This document shows, piece after piece, positions 52,977-61,886 of a stretch of 64,000 bases of DNA. The position numbers and the translations under genes were made by a program. The notes beneath the pieces are model-generated. The model had not been told where the DNA came from, ran no database searches, and saw only the letters and a program-made list of their open reading frames with translations. Where the stretch lies: NCBI GenBank assembly GCA_965237625.1, contig CBDEGD010000028.1, forward strand, positions 75,352 through 139,351, given 5' to 3'. Source of the DNA: JABDIP01 sp965237625. Lineage in GTDB: Bacteria; Pseudomonadota; Alphaproteobacteria; DSM-16000; Inquilinaceae. Position 1 is the stretch's first letter. The number at the start of each line of letters is the position of its first letter.

Positions 52977-54260
52977 CTAGGCCGCGCCGAAGAAATCGAG
53001 CTGCCAATTCAGTTCTTCCTCGGTCAACGGGTAATCCACGCCGTCACGCGCCTTGATGACGGTGGCCGGCGCGATCTTGGCGATTTGCATCTGCACTTTC
53101 ATTGCCAGCCGCATGCCGAGCCCAGCCTTCCACACGATCGCCACCACGCCCCGGGCGCTTTGCGCGTTCACGATGGTCTCCACGACCGTGCCGGGGACTC
53201 CGGCCAGCAGCGCCAGCGCACCGACCACAAAAGTCCGGTCACCCTGGAAGATGGCGTCGTCCACTTCCTCCTCGGTCAGCTCACCTTTGGCGAACAGGTC
53301 TCGCGCCCTGTCCTCACCGCTTGCCGTCGCAGGCACAGGGGCGACGCCGTCACCGGCCTGAGGCTCCTCGGGCTCCTCATCGAGAGGTGCGCCCTTGTTC
53401 TTGAGTCTGGTCCGCAGGGTATCGACCACGGCCGCCGCGGTTTCCTCGTCCATCTGGTCGCGCTGCTGCAGCACCTCGACCAGCGACACCGCGACGAAAC
53501 GGGCCAGCCGGCGAACCGCCGCACCCGACAGGTTCGGCCGGTAGACAAGCGGTCGATGCCAGGACGTCCGGTCCGGCGCCTTGGCCAGGATGTGGTCCAG
53601 CGTCTCTTCACGGATCTGGGCGCTGTTGTTGCCTAGGAGCAGCGCGACCGCATCGACATCGTCCGTTCGCACGATGGCATCGGCGACCCGATGGGACAGA
53701 TCCGGGCGCTGCGCGATCGCCGCCATGCGACCGCGTGTCGGCGCAACCCTCAGAACCCCGACCAGATCATCGTCGGTCAGTTGCGGCGAATGGCGCAAGA
53801 CCGGCTCGGCAACGCCGGCTTCCTCATCCCTTGCAAGCCCCCTGACCACTTCCCGGGGGACATGCTCCAGCGCCTGGACGGCCTGGGCCAGCATTTGCCG
53901 CATGGCCGCGGAGGGATCCTCCGCCAGGATTGTCAGGACCTGCATAGTGAATTTCTCTAACGGACCGTCCGGTTCAGCGCCGTTGGGCGGAATTCTGGCC
54001 ACCGCTTTTTCCAGCACCGCCGTCTTGACGCTTTGCGCCGCATCGCCCGCCAACAGAACATCGGCCCGTCCCGGCGTCGCCGGGTTAGCGGCAATTTCCC
54101 GTCGCACCGCTTCAACCGTATCGGCGGCCAGGAAGAACAGCAGCTCCGGAGAAACATCGGACCGGGAGGCGACGGCTTTGCGCGATCGCGGATCGGAATC
54201 CCGGGCCTGACGCTGCACAGCCAACTCATTCCCTTTGGAGTGCCCGGGCCCGGCGGTCAT
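52977..54260 (-). CDS. DUF2336 domain protein
   Basis: 427 residues from ATG 54260, overlapping the GGDEF gene stop by 4 bp. Helical HEAT-like repeats run through the first half (SPELLFFLAADTVEAVRREI, AVLEKAVARI, LVEVLQQRDQMDEETAA). C-terminal segment has LFAKGELTEEEVDDAIFQGD and TFVVGALALLAGVPG, the DUF2336 pattern known almost only from alphaproteobacteria. Molecular role unknown; coupling to a diguanylate cyclase gene suggests second-messenger signalling or cell-cycle work. Confidence 0.85.
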   Translation of the reverse strand: MTAGPGHSKGNELAVQRQARDSDPRSRKAVASRSDVSPELLFFLAADTVEAVRREIAANPATPGRADVLLAGDAAQSVKTAVLEKAVARIPPNGAEPDGPLEKFTMQVLTILAEDPSAAMRQMLAQAVQALEHVPREVVRGLARDEEAGVAEPVLRHSPQLTDDDLVGVLRVAPTRGRMAAIAQRPDLSHRVADAIVRTDDVDAVALLLGNNSAQIREETLDHILAKAPDRTSWHRPLVYRPNLSGAAVRRLARFVAVSLVEVLQQRDQMDEETAAAVVDTLRTRLKNKGAPLDEEPEEPQAGDGVAPVPATASGEDRARDLFAKGELTEEEVDDAIFQGDRTFVVGALALLAGVPGTVVETIVNAQSARGVVAIVWKAGLGMRLAMKVQMQIAKIAPATVIKARDGVDYPLTEEELNWQLDFFGAA

Positions 54261-55942
54261 GATCCGCCCCCGTCGGACAGAGCCCAACCGCCGCCGGCAC
54301 CGGATTTGCGTCCCGAAGCCTTGGCCCGATACATCGCCTGATCCGCGCGCTCGACCAACGCCTCTATGCCCTCGGCGCTTCCCGGCGGGCGGATGGCCAC
54401 ACCAACCGACAGGCCGGCGGGCCGGTCCGGCGACGAGGAATGCACAGCGAGGCCTCGGCCACGTTCCGCCATGGCGCGGGCCACCGCCTCTGCACGACCG
54501 GGATCGGCATCGAGCAACCAGACGACAAACTCATCGCCGCCAATCCGACCGCGCAGATCCATCGGACCGGTGGTCTCGCGCAGCAGCGCCGTGACCTCGG
54601 TCAGCACAGCATCGCCGCGCTGGTGGCCATGGACATCGTTGACCGATTTGAAGTTGTCTATGTCGATATAAAGCAAGGCGCCCCTGCCACCGCCGGGCTC
54701 GGCAAACAGCGCCGTCAGGCGTTCGATCATCGCCCGTCGGTTCAGCAGCTTGGTCATGCCGTCGCGTTCCGCCTGGGTCTTGAGCCGCTCCAGATAGGCG
54801 GTGTGAAGATAGGCAACGCCGATCTGAGCGCCGACCGCCTCGATCAACCGGCGATCATCCTCGTTCCAGGCGTCACGGTCCGCCGAACGCCAGATCACGA
54901 CAGCGCCATCCGCGCCGTCCCGTGATCGAGCGGAAATCGCCAGGCCCCGGCCATCGGGGCCAATCGGCATGGCGTCGGTCCGGGCGCCCTTCTCGGCAAG
55001 AAAGGCCGCCGCGTCGAAGTCGGTGGCCACCGCGCCATATTCCGCCGCCATGACCAGCCGGCCTTCGATATCTTGACGATAGAGCCGACAGCCGTCGGCC
55101 CCGATGGCATTGGCAATGGCGGTGGCGGCGATCGCCAGCATCCGATCCGGCTCGACCTCGTCGCGCATGGTGCGGACGATGTGTTCCAAGAGCTGCTCGC
55201 GGGTTCGCGCCCGGGCGAGGGCCGCTTCCCTGTTGCGCGCCTCGGTGACCTCCCGGCAAAGGCCGCGGGTGCCGCGCCATTCTCCCTTCTCGTCCAGCAG
55301 AGGCCGCGCCCACGCCACGACGCAGGCATCCTTGCCATCGGCCCGGCGAAGCCACAGCTCGGCCCGGTTGACGGCGCGGCGCGCCTGGAAAGGCGACCGG
55401 GTCACCGCATCGCCATCCTTCAACAGCTCATCAGGGTCCTGCCCGACAAGCGCTTCCGCCGCATATCCCAGCGCGCCTTCGGGGGAGACATAGGCAAACC
55501 GGCCATTCATTCCGGTCTCCCAGGCGAAGTCGCTGGAGATGTCGACCAGATCTCGGAACCGCTGGCGGGATTCGACCAGCGCATCGCGCAGATTGGCATC
55601 CAGGGTAACGTCACGGCCGAACAGGGCGACGGTGCTGTCGGGCAGGGTGATGGCGGTCCACTCGATGAGCGCCGGGCTGCTGTCGGTATCCAGCGGCAGC
55701 ACCTTGAACGGCCCGTCATCATCGTTCGGCCGGGTCAGCCACTGATAGAGCTGATCCCACCAGTCTCCGGACGGGCCATCGGCGACAAGCGGCCGCAGTG
55801 TCTCGCTGGAGAATGCAATCGAGCCGTCCACGGCCACGACCATGGCCAGCCCGGGATACCGCTCAACCACATCGGCCGCGCTCGGCCGCTTGGCGGAAAT
55901 CCTGCCGGAAACAGCCTTTTCCTGGCGGTGGAACAGGCGCAA
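54257..55942 (-). CDS. PAS-GAF-GGDEF diguanylate cyclase
   Basis: 561 residues, start TTG 55942 with AAAGG 8 bases upstream. A PAS-like region near 115-235 (LVDISSDFAWETGMNGRFAY, GTRGLCREVTEARNREAALA), a GAF domain near 250-385 (LLEHIVRTMRDEVEPDRML), then a GGDEF domain near 400-545 with DGMTKLLNRRAMIERL and RGRIGGDEFVVWLL. The GGDEF active loop is intact; the RxxD inhibitory site five residues ahead reads GPMD, so product inhibition is probably lost. No transmembrane helix. Makes cyclic di-GMP. Confidence 0.9.
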   Translation of the reverse strand: MRLFHRQEKAVSGRISAKRPSAADVVERYPGLAMVVAVDGSIAFSSETLRPLVADGPSGDWWDQLYQWLTRPNDDDGPFKVLPLDTDSSPALIEWTAITLPDSTVALFGRDVTLDANLRDALVESRQRFRDLVDISSDFAWETGMNGRFAYVSPEGALGYAAEALVGQDPDELLKDGDAVTRSPFQARRAVNRAELWLRRADGKDACVVAWARPLLDEKGEWRGTRGLCREVTEARNREAALARARTREQLLEHIVRTMRDEVEPDRMLAIAATAIANAIGADGCRLYRQDIEGRLVMAAEYGAVATDFDAAAFLAEKGARTDAMPIGPDGRGLAISARSRDGADGAVVIWRSADRDAWNEDDRRLIEAVGAQIGVAYLHTAYLERLKTQAERDGMTKLLNRRAMIERLTALFAEPGGGRGALLYIDIDNFKSVNDVHGHQRGDAVLTEVTALLRETTGPMDLRGRIGGDEFVVWLLDADPGRAEAVARAMAERGRGLAVHSSSPDRPAGLSVGVAIRPPGSAEGIEALVERADQAMYRAKASGRKSGAGGGWALSDGGGS

Positions 55943-56050
55943 ATGAACAACCTTTGGAAATCTCTCTTCCTGTCGAAACTACCTTGGCGCGCTTAATTGC
56001 CCCTTAAAACACGCGCCCGCCCGCCCACGCCGCCCGTGCGCAGGCCTTTA

Positions 56051-56112
56051 CCCGCATTTCACACCATGACCAAGGTCTGCATCGCGACCGTGGCCATGGT
56101 GAGAAATGCGGG
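56051..56112. repeat. Inverted repeat upstream of the HAD gene
   Basis: CCCGCATTTCACACCATG (56051-56068) and CATGGTGAGAAATGCGGG (56095-56112) pair at 17 of 18 positions around 26 bases. It ends 15 bp before the HAD gene start and has no T-run. A short MITE-like or dispersed palindromic element is likely. Confidence 0.7.
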
Positions 56113-56127
56113 CTAACCTCGACCATC

Positions 56128-56832
56128 ATGTCCGATTCCCCCGCACAACCTCCCGGTCACGGGATGAACCATGTCGATGTCTGGGTCTTCGATTTGGACA
56201 ACACGCTTTATCCGGCATCGTGCAATTTGTTCGACCAGGTGAGGGTGCGGATCGGCGAATTCATCGCCGAGCGTTTCGCCCTGGATATCGAGGAAGCCCG
56301 CGCGCTTCAGCGACGCTATTTCCTGAAATACGGAACGACGCTGCGCGGCCTGATGACAGTGGACGGTGTTCCGCCGGAAGAATTCCTCGAATTCGTGCAC
56401 GACATCGACATGACGCCGGTTCCGCCGAGTCCCGATTTGAACACGTCGCTTGACGCGCTCGACGGCCGCAAGCTGATCTTCACCAACGGATCGGCTGCCC
56501 ATGCGGAGCAGGTCATGGATCGTCTTGGCGTCACCCGGCATTTCGAGGCGATCATCGACATCGTGGCGTCGGAGTATGTGCCCAAACCGGACCGGCGCCC
56601 GTATGACCGGATGATCGCGGCCCATGGCATCGATCCCAAATCGGCGGTGATGGTCGAGGACATGGCGGTCAATCTGGTTCCGGCACACGCCATGGGCATG
56701 ACCACGGTCTGGGTCCGCACCGAGCATGAGTGGACCGGCCCCAAGCCTGGCGAAACCCATGTCGATCGGGAGATCGACGATCTGGCGGACTGGCTGCAAT
56801 CGGTGGTGGCGGCGCGCGTCGCATCCGGTTGA
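56128..56832 (+). CDS. HAD-family pyrimidine 5'-nucleotidase-like hydrolase
   Basis: 234 residues. HAD motifs: I VWVFDLDNTLYPA, II LIFTNGS, III KPDRRPYDRM, IV VMVEDMAVNL. The insert after motif I (RIGEFIAERFALDIEEARAL) is the helical cap of the SDT1/pyrimidine 5'-nucleotidase group, which dephosphorylates pyrimidine monophosphates. ATG 56167 is an alternative start. Upstream of dapD on the same strand, but unrelated in pathway. Confidence 0.88.
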   Translation: MSDSPAQPPGHGMNHVDVWVFDLDNTLYPASCNLFDQVRVRIGEFIAERFALDIEEARALQRRYFLKYGTTLRGLMTVDGVPPEEFLEFVHDIDMTPVPPSPDLNTSLDALDGRKLIFTNGSAAHAEQVMDRLGVTRHFEAIIDIVASEYVPKPDRRPYDRMIAAHGIDPKSAVMVEDMAVNLVPAHAMGMTTVWVRTEHEWTGPKPGETHVDREIDDLADWLQSVVAARVASG

Positions 56833-56888
56833 CAATAAAGGGGGCGCAACCCAAGGTGCGCCGCCCACATCCCAGACGACGAAACATC

Positions 56889-57731
56889 ATGACGCATTCC
56901 ACATTGCAGCAGACTATCGACAGTGCCTGGGACGAGCGCGACAGCTTGTCGATCACCACCACCGGGCCGGTTCGCGAGGCGGTCACGACCGCCCTCAATC
57001 TCCTGGACAGTGGAGAACTTCGGGTCGCGGAAAAGACGGATGGCGGCTGGGTCGTCCATCAATGGCTGAAAAAGGCCGTGCTGTTGAGCTTCCGCCTGAA
57101 CGACATGGCCATCATCGAGGGCGGCGCGGGTGGCGCGACCTGGTGGGACAAGGTACCGTCGAAGTTCGAAGGCTGGAGCGAAAACCGGTTCCGCGAAGCA
57201 GGTTTCCGCGTCGTGCCGAATGCCATCGTCCGCCATTCCGCCTTTATCGGGCCGGGCGTGGTGCTGATGCCCAGCTTCGTCAATATCGGCGCCCGGGTGG
57301 GCAGCGGCACCATGGTCGACACCTGGGCGACCGTCGGCTCCTGCGCCCAGATCGGCAGCAACGTGCATTTGTCGGGCGGTGTGGGCATCGGCGGCGTGCT
57401 GGAACCGCTTCAGGCCGGACCGGTGGTGATCGAGGACGATTGTTTCATCGGCGCCCGCTCAGAGGTGGTCGAGGGTGTCGTGATCGAGCGCGGCGCGGTC
57501 TTGTCCATGGGTGTCTATATCGGCGCCTCGACGAAGATCGTCGATCGGGCAACCGGCGAAATCCACTATGGCCGCGTGCCGGCCTATTCCGTCGTCGTTC
57601 CCGGCGCGCTGCCCGGCAAGCCCTTCCCCGATGGATCGCCCGGGCCCAGCCTGTACTGCGCGGTGATCGTCAAACAGGTCGACGAGCGCACCCGCGCCAA
57701 GACGTCGATCAACGAGCTTCTAAGAGACTGA
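56889..57731 (+). CDS. dapD: Tetrahydrodipicolinate N-succinyltransferase
   Basis: 280 residues from ATG 56889 (longer frame upstream is not protein-like). Left-handed beta-helix hexapeptides such as IGPGVVLMPSFVNIGARVGS and VGSCAQIGSNVHLSGG, plus the DapD-type N-terminal helical domain (LQQTIDSAWDERDSLS) and C-terminal YCAVIVKQVDERTRAKTSIN. Converts tetrahydrodipicolinate and succinyl-CoA to N-succinyl-L-2-amino-6-oxopimelate for lysine and peptidoglycan. dapE follows 10 bp later. Confidence 0.98.
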   Translation: MTHSTLQQTIDSAWDERDSLSITTTGPVREAVTTALNLLDSGELRVAEKTDGGWVVHQWLKKAVLLSFRLNDMAIIEGGAGGATWWDKVPSKFEGWSENRFREAGFRVVPNAIVRHSAFIGPGVVLMPSFVNIGARVGSGTMVDTWATVGSCAQIGSNVHLSGGVGIGGVLEPLQAGPVVIEDDCFIGARSEVVEGVVIERGAVLSMGVYIGASTKIVDRATGEIHYGRVPAYSVVVPGALPGKPFPDGSPGPSLYCAVIVKQVDERTRAKTSINELLRD

Positions 57732-57741
57732 GTCGACGACC

Positions 57742-58905
57742 ATGACGGCGATTGATCCCGTCGCGCTCACCCAGGCCCTGATCCGCTGCCCCAGCGTCAC
57801 ACCGGCCGATTGCGGCGCCCTGGACGAGGTGCGCCTCGCCGCCGAGAGCCTCGGCTTCACCTGCGAGCGCGTGACGTTCAAGGAGCCCGGCCACGCCGAC
57901 ATCGACAATCTCTATGCACGGCTGGGGAAGAACGCGCCTAATTTCTGCTTTGCCGGGCACACCGATGTGGTGCCGGTCGGCGATGCCGGCGCCTGGCGGT
58001 ACGATCCGTTTGCCGGGATCATCGAGGACGGCCTGCTGTATGGCCGCGGCGCCGCCGACATGAAAAGCGCGGTCGCGGCGTTCCTGGCCGGGGCCGGACG
58101 GTTTCTCGATCGCGCAGGCGACGGATTCAATGGCTCGATCAGCCTGCTGATCACCGGCGACGAGGAAGCGGAATCTGTGAACGGCACCGTCAAGCTGCTG
58201 CAATGGCTGGCGGATCGCGGCGAGACTTTGGACGCGGCACTGGTTGGCGAGCCGACCAGCCCGGAGGTTTTGGGCGACATGATCAAGATCGGTCGGCGCG
58301 GCAGCCTGTCCGGTTGGGTAACGGTGAGCGGCATCCAGGGGCACACGGCCTATCCCCATCGGGCCGACAACCCCGCCAACCGGCTGGTCGCGATGCTGGC
58401 CGGATTGACCGCATCGCCGCTGGATGACGGCACCGATCATTTCGGGCCGAGCAATCTGGAAATAACCACCATCGACATCGGCAATCCGGCGACCAATGTC
58501 ATTCCGGCCAGCGCCTCCGCCGCCTTCAATATCCGGTTCAACGACCGGCATAGCGCCGCCGGGCTGGAGCGCTGGATTCGCGAGACCTTCGATGCGGTCG
58601 GCGGCGATTACGAGCTGACCGTGCGCTGCAGCGGCGACAGCTTCGTGATGACGCCAGGGCCATTGAGCGACATCGTTTCAGGCGCTGTCGAGCGGGCCAC
58701 CGGGCGCGTGCCGGAATTGAGCACCAGCGGTGGCACGTCCGACGCACGCTTCATCAAGGAATATTGTCCGGTCGTTGAGTTCGGCCTGGTCGGCAAGACG
58801 ATCCATCAGGTGGACGAACATGTTTCCGCCGACGATATCGACCGTCTGGCGGATATCTACGCAGCCGTCCTTCATGACTTCTTTGTCGCCGCAGGACCAT
58901 CCTGA
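57742..58905 (+). CDS. dapE: Succinyl-diaminopimelate desuccinylase
   Basis: 387 residues. M20 metallopeptidase pattern: FAGHTDVVPVGD (His, Asp ligands), GRGAADMKSAVAAFLAG, TGDEEAESVNGTVKLL with catalytic Glu, and EFGLVGKTIHQVDEHV with the C-terminal His. Removes succinate from N-succinyl-LL-diaminopimelate, the step after DapD and DapC in lysine synthesis. Probable operon with dapD. Confidence 0.97.
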   Translation: MTAIDPVALTQALIRCPSVTPADCGALDEVRLAAESLGFTCERVTFKEPGHADIDNLYARLGKNAPNFCFAGHTDVVPVGDAGAWRYDPFAGIIEDGLLYGRGAADMKSAVAAFLAGAGRFLDRAGDGFNGSISLLITGDEEAESVNGTVKLLQWLADRGETLDAALVGEPTSPEVLGDMIKIGRRGSLSGWVTVSGIQGHTAYPHRADNPANRLVAMLAGLTASPLDDGTDHFGPSNLEITTIDIGNPATNVIPASASAAFNIRFNDRHSAAGLERWIRETFDAVGGDYELTVRCSGDSFVMTPGPLSDIVSGAVERATGRVPELSTSGGTSDARFIKEYCPVVEFGLVGKTIHQVDEHVSADDIDRLADIYAAVLHDFFVAAGPS

Positions 58906-58941
58906 TCGCATGGGTGGCACGTATACAACGGACCGGTCCGC

Positions 58942-59520
58942 GTGATCACGATCAACGAAATCGGCAGCGGTCTCTATGGCGCCTACCGGCTCGCCCGGCG
59001 GGACATAGGCGGAATGACCTTCCTGGACCGGTCCCCCGAAGGCGCCGTGAAAAGCTTCTATGCCGCGGCGCTGCTTTTGCCGATCCATCTGGTGCTGACG
59101 GTCGCCGATGAATGGGAATTTTTGACGACGACGCCATCGATCCCGACCTGGCTTATCCTTGAGGCAATCACCTACGTCATCGGTTGGACTCTGGTTCCGG
59201 TTCTGATGATCTCCATCACCCATTGGATCGACCGATGGGACCGGTACTGTGACTACGTCGTTGCCTATAACTGGAGTCAGGCCATCATGGCCGTGGTGTG
59301 GTTTCCGCTTCACACATTGCGGCTCGCCCAGGTGATTTCGGACACCGTGTTTACGGTACTGGGCCTGCCTCTATTGGCGGTTACGCTGTTTTATATGTGG
59401 TTCGTCTTCAAAACCTCATTGAAGATCACCGGCGCCATGGCCGCCTCACTCGTCGCCGGCGACTACGTCCTCACCCTGATGAGATTTCAGGTCTTCGAGA
59501 ACGTCATTTACGGCGAATAG
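58942..59520 (+). CDS. Membrane protein of unknown function (Yip1-like topology)
   Basis: 192 residues from GTG 58942. A soluble N-terminus (GSGLYGAYRLARRDIGGM) is followed by about five hydrophobic segments: AALLLPIHLVLTVAD, WLILEAITYVIGWTLVPVLM, YNWSQAIMAVVWFPLHTL, VFTVLGLPLLAVTLFYMWFV and AMAASLVAGDYVLTLM. No catalytic motif. The loop WIDRWDRYCDYVVAYNWSQ is typical of Yip1-like alphaproteobacterial proteins. Overlaps the end of truA on the other strand by 13 bp. Confidence 0.75.
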   Translation: MITINEIGSGLYGAYRLARRDIGGMTFLDRSPEGAVKSFYAAALLLPIHLVLTVADEWEFLTTTPSIPTWLILEAITYVIGWTLVPVLMISITHWIDRWDRYCDYVVAYNWSQAIMAVVWFPLHTLRLAQVISDTVFTVLGLPLLAVTLFYMWFVFKTSLKITGAMAASLVAGDYVLTLMRFQVFENVIYGE

Positions 59521-60251
59521 CCGACAGCCACCAGATACAGCCCGTCGGCAGGCGCCGTCGGCCCGGCCGCCGACCGGTCGCGGGCGTCCAGCGCCCGCGC
59601 CACATCCGCCGCCTTCCACTTGCCTTCCCCGGCCAGTCTGAGAGTGCCGACCATGTTGCGCACCTGATGGTGCAGGAAGGAACGGGCCTCGGCCTCGATC
59701 AGGATATTCTCACCGTCGCGCGACACATCCAGCCGATCCAGGGTCTTGATCGGCGACTTCGCCTGGCACTCGCTGGCCCTGAAGCTGGTGAAGTCATGGT
59801 GGCCGACCAATGTTTGCGCCGCCATATGCATCGCCAGCGCATCGAGATCGCGCATCACCTGCCAAGCGCGCCCGACATCCAGGGTAAGCGGCGCCCGGCG
59901 ATTGACGATCCGGTACCTGTAGAAGCGGCGGATCGCCGACTTGCGCGCGTGGAAATCCGCCGACACCGCCTCTGACCGCACGACCGCGATGGGCTGCGGC
60001 TTGAGATGGAAATTCACCGCGTCGCGCAGCTTGTCGGGCCTGGGGTCACCTTCCAGATCGACATGGGCGACTTGGCCCAGGGCATGGACGCCGGCATCGG
60101 TCCGGCCGGCGCATTGCACCCGAGCCTCCTCGCCACAGAAGCCGAATACCGCCTCCTCGATCGCCTGCTGCACCGATGGCCCGTTGGTTTGCCGCTGCCA
60201 GCCGACAAAGGGCCGGCCGTAATATTCGATGGTCAGCTTGTAGCGGGTCAC
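59508..60251 (-). CDS. truA: tRNA pseudouridine(38-40) synthase
   Basis: 247 residues from GTG 60251, overlapping the fmt stop (GTGA). YYGRPFVGWQRQTNGPSVQQ and catalytic Asp in QCAGRTDAGVHALGQVAH are TruA signatures; FTSFRASECQAKSPIKTLDR and FLHHQVRNMVGTLRLAGEG follow. It modifies the anticodon arm of many tRNAs. Last gene of the def-fmt-truA set. Confidence 0.97.
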   Translation of the reverse strand: MTRYKLTIEYYGRPFVGWQRQTNGPSVQQAIEEAVFGFCGEEARVQCAGRTDAGVHALGQVAHVDLEGDPRPDKLRDAVNFHLKPQPIAVVRSEAVSADFHARKSAIRRFYRYRIVNRRAPLTLDVGRAWQVMRDLDALAMHMAAQTLVGHHDFTSFRASECQAKSPIKTLDRLDVSRDGENILIEAEARSFLHHQVRNMVGTLRLAGEGKWKAADVARALDARDRSAAGPTAPADGLYLVAVGYSP

Positions 60252-61156
60252 AGATGGCTGCCCTTGGGGATCGAAAATCCGCGCAGCAGATCCTCGCCCG
60301 CCATGAGCGCCTTGCCGGGCCGCTGCAGCCGTGTCAGGCGGAGTGCGCCGCCGGATGCGCAGGCCACGGTGAGATGGTCGTCAAGCACCACACCGGCCTC
60401 GCCCCCGTTGGACGCAAATTCAGGCGCGGCCTCCGCCGCATGTACCTTCAGCCGCTCGCCGCCGAACTCGAACCACGCGCCCGGGCGCGGCGACAGGGCG
60501 CGGACCTGCCGGTCCACCAGCCCGGCATCCGACCAATCGATCCGGCCATCGGCCGGGCTGATCTTGGCGGCATAGGTTACCCCGTCGGCGGGTTGCGGCA
60601 CCGCCGGCAGGTCGCCCGTCGCAAGCCGGCCCAACGCTTCGACGATCAGCGCCGCACCCAAATCGGCCAACCGATCATGCAGCACATCCGCGGTCAGATC
60701 GGCATCGATGGCGACGGTCTTGCTCAGCAGCATGGCGCCGGTGTCCAGGCCCCGATCCATCTGCATGATGGTGACACCGGTTTCCCGGTCGCCGGCCAGG
60801 ATCGCCCGTTGGATCGGCGCGGCACCGCGCCAGCGCGGCAGCAACGACGCATGGACGTTCAGACAGCCCAGCCGGGGTGCGGACAGCACCGGCGCCGGCA
60901 GGATCAGCCCGTAGGCCGCCACCACGGCCACGTCGAGCGCGAGGGCGGCAAAACCAGCCTGTTCGGATGGGTCCTTTAGGGTCGCGGGGGTCCGAACGTC
61001 CAGGCCGTGCCCGGCCGCGAATTCATGCACCGGCGACCGCCTTTCGCGGTGGCCGCGGCCGGCCGGTCTCGGCGGCTGGGTATAGACGGCGACGATGTCA
61101 TGACCGGCATCCAAGAGTGCCGACAGGCTTGCCACGGCGAAATCGGGCGTCCCCAT
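60248..61156 (-). CDS. fmt: Methionyl-tRNA formyltransferase
   Basis: 302 residues from ATG 61156; formyl-folate site HASLLPRWRGAAPIQRAIL, VTIMQMDRGLDTGAML, and a C-terminal OB-like domain. The usual first strand (xRIVFMGTPDFAV) is encoded in frame upstream as RPRVAFMGTPDFAV, so the real start probably lies earlier. The only candidate is CTG 61207, overlapping the def stop as CTGA, with AAGGAA upstream; that would give 319 residues, the normal Fmt length. It formylates initiator tRNA and works with the neighbouring deformylase. Confidence 0.95.
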   Translation of the reverse strand: MGTPDFAVASLSALLDAGHDIVAVYTQPPRPAGRGHRERRSPVHEFAAGHGLDVRTPATLKDPSEQAGFAALALDVAVVAAYGLILPAPVLSAPRLGCLNVHASLLPRWRGAAPIQRAILAGDRETGVTIMQMDRGLDTGAMLLSKTVAIDADLTADVLHDRLADLGAALIVEALGRLATGDLPAVPQPADGVTYAAKISPADGRIDWSDAGLVDRQVRALSPRPGAWFEFGGERLKVHAAEAAPEFASNGGEAGVVLDDHLTVACASGGALRLTRLQRPGKALMAGEDLLRGFSIPKGSHL

Positions 61157-61203
61157 GAAGGCGACGCGCGGGCGGGCGGCGGACGCTGTCGTTGCCGCGG
61201 CCG

Positions 61204-61719
61204 TCAGCTGGCCGTTTCCTTCTTCATCTTGGTCAGCTTGCGCAGGATCATGCTGCGCCTGAGCGCGGACAAATAGTCGACGAACAGAATGCCGTCGAGA
61301 TGGTCGATCTCATGCTGGATGCAGGTCGCCATCAGCTGCTTGGCGTGCAGTTCCTGCGGCTCGTTGTTCTCGTCGAGATAACGGATCCGGGCCTCCGCCG
61401 AGCGGCTGACCTCCGCGTAATGCTCGGGCAGGGACAGGCAGCCCTCTTCAAAGGCAACCTTGTCCTCGGAGGTCCAGATCACCTCGGGATTGACCATTTG
61501 CAGCGGGTCGCGCTCCTGGTCCTTGGCCGACACATCGACCACCAAGACCCGCTCAAGGACTCCGATCTGCGGCGCTGCCAGACCGATGCCCGGCGCGTCG
61601 TACATGGTCTCCAGCATGTCGTCCATCAGCGACCGGATCCGGTCGTCGACCGCCGCCACCGGGGTCGCCTTTTTCCGGAGGACCGGATCGGGTGCGATGA
61701 TGATTCGCCGTTTCGCCAT
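61204..61719 (-). CDS. def: Peptide deformylase
   Basis: 171 residues from ATG 61719 (MAKRRIIIAPDPVLRKKATP); the frame remains open to 61818 but the extra residues do not match the family. Motifs GIGLAAPQIG, EGCLSLPEHYAEV and HEIDHLDGILFVDYL carry the catalytic Gln, metal Cys, two His and Glu. Removes the formyl group from nascent proteins. Forms the def-fmt-truA operon. Confidence 0.97.
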   Translation of the reverse strand: MAKRRIIIAPDPVLRKKATPVAAVDDRIRSLMDDMLETMYDAPGIGLAAPQIGVLERVLVVDVSAKDQERDPLQMVNPEVIWTSEDKVAFEEGCLSLPEHYAEVSRSAEARIRYLDENNEPQELHAKQLMATCIQHEIDHLDGILFVDYLSALRRSMILRKLTKMKKETAS

Positions 61720-61886
61720 CGGTGCCGTTTCGATTTTCCCTGCCATCCGCGTCCCGCGCGCGCGGATGAACTTTGTCCATGCCGGTCTGGACATATGGCC
61801 TGACCCGGTCTCCGTCAAGCTTCGCGGTGGTGGCTAACAGGTGATAGATTTGCCGAGTCGCGAATCGAAATGGACACGGCAACAGC

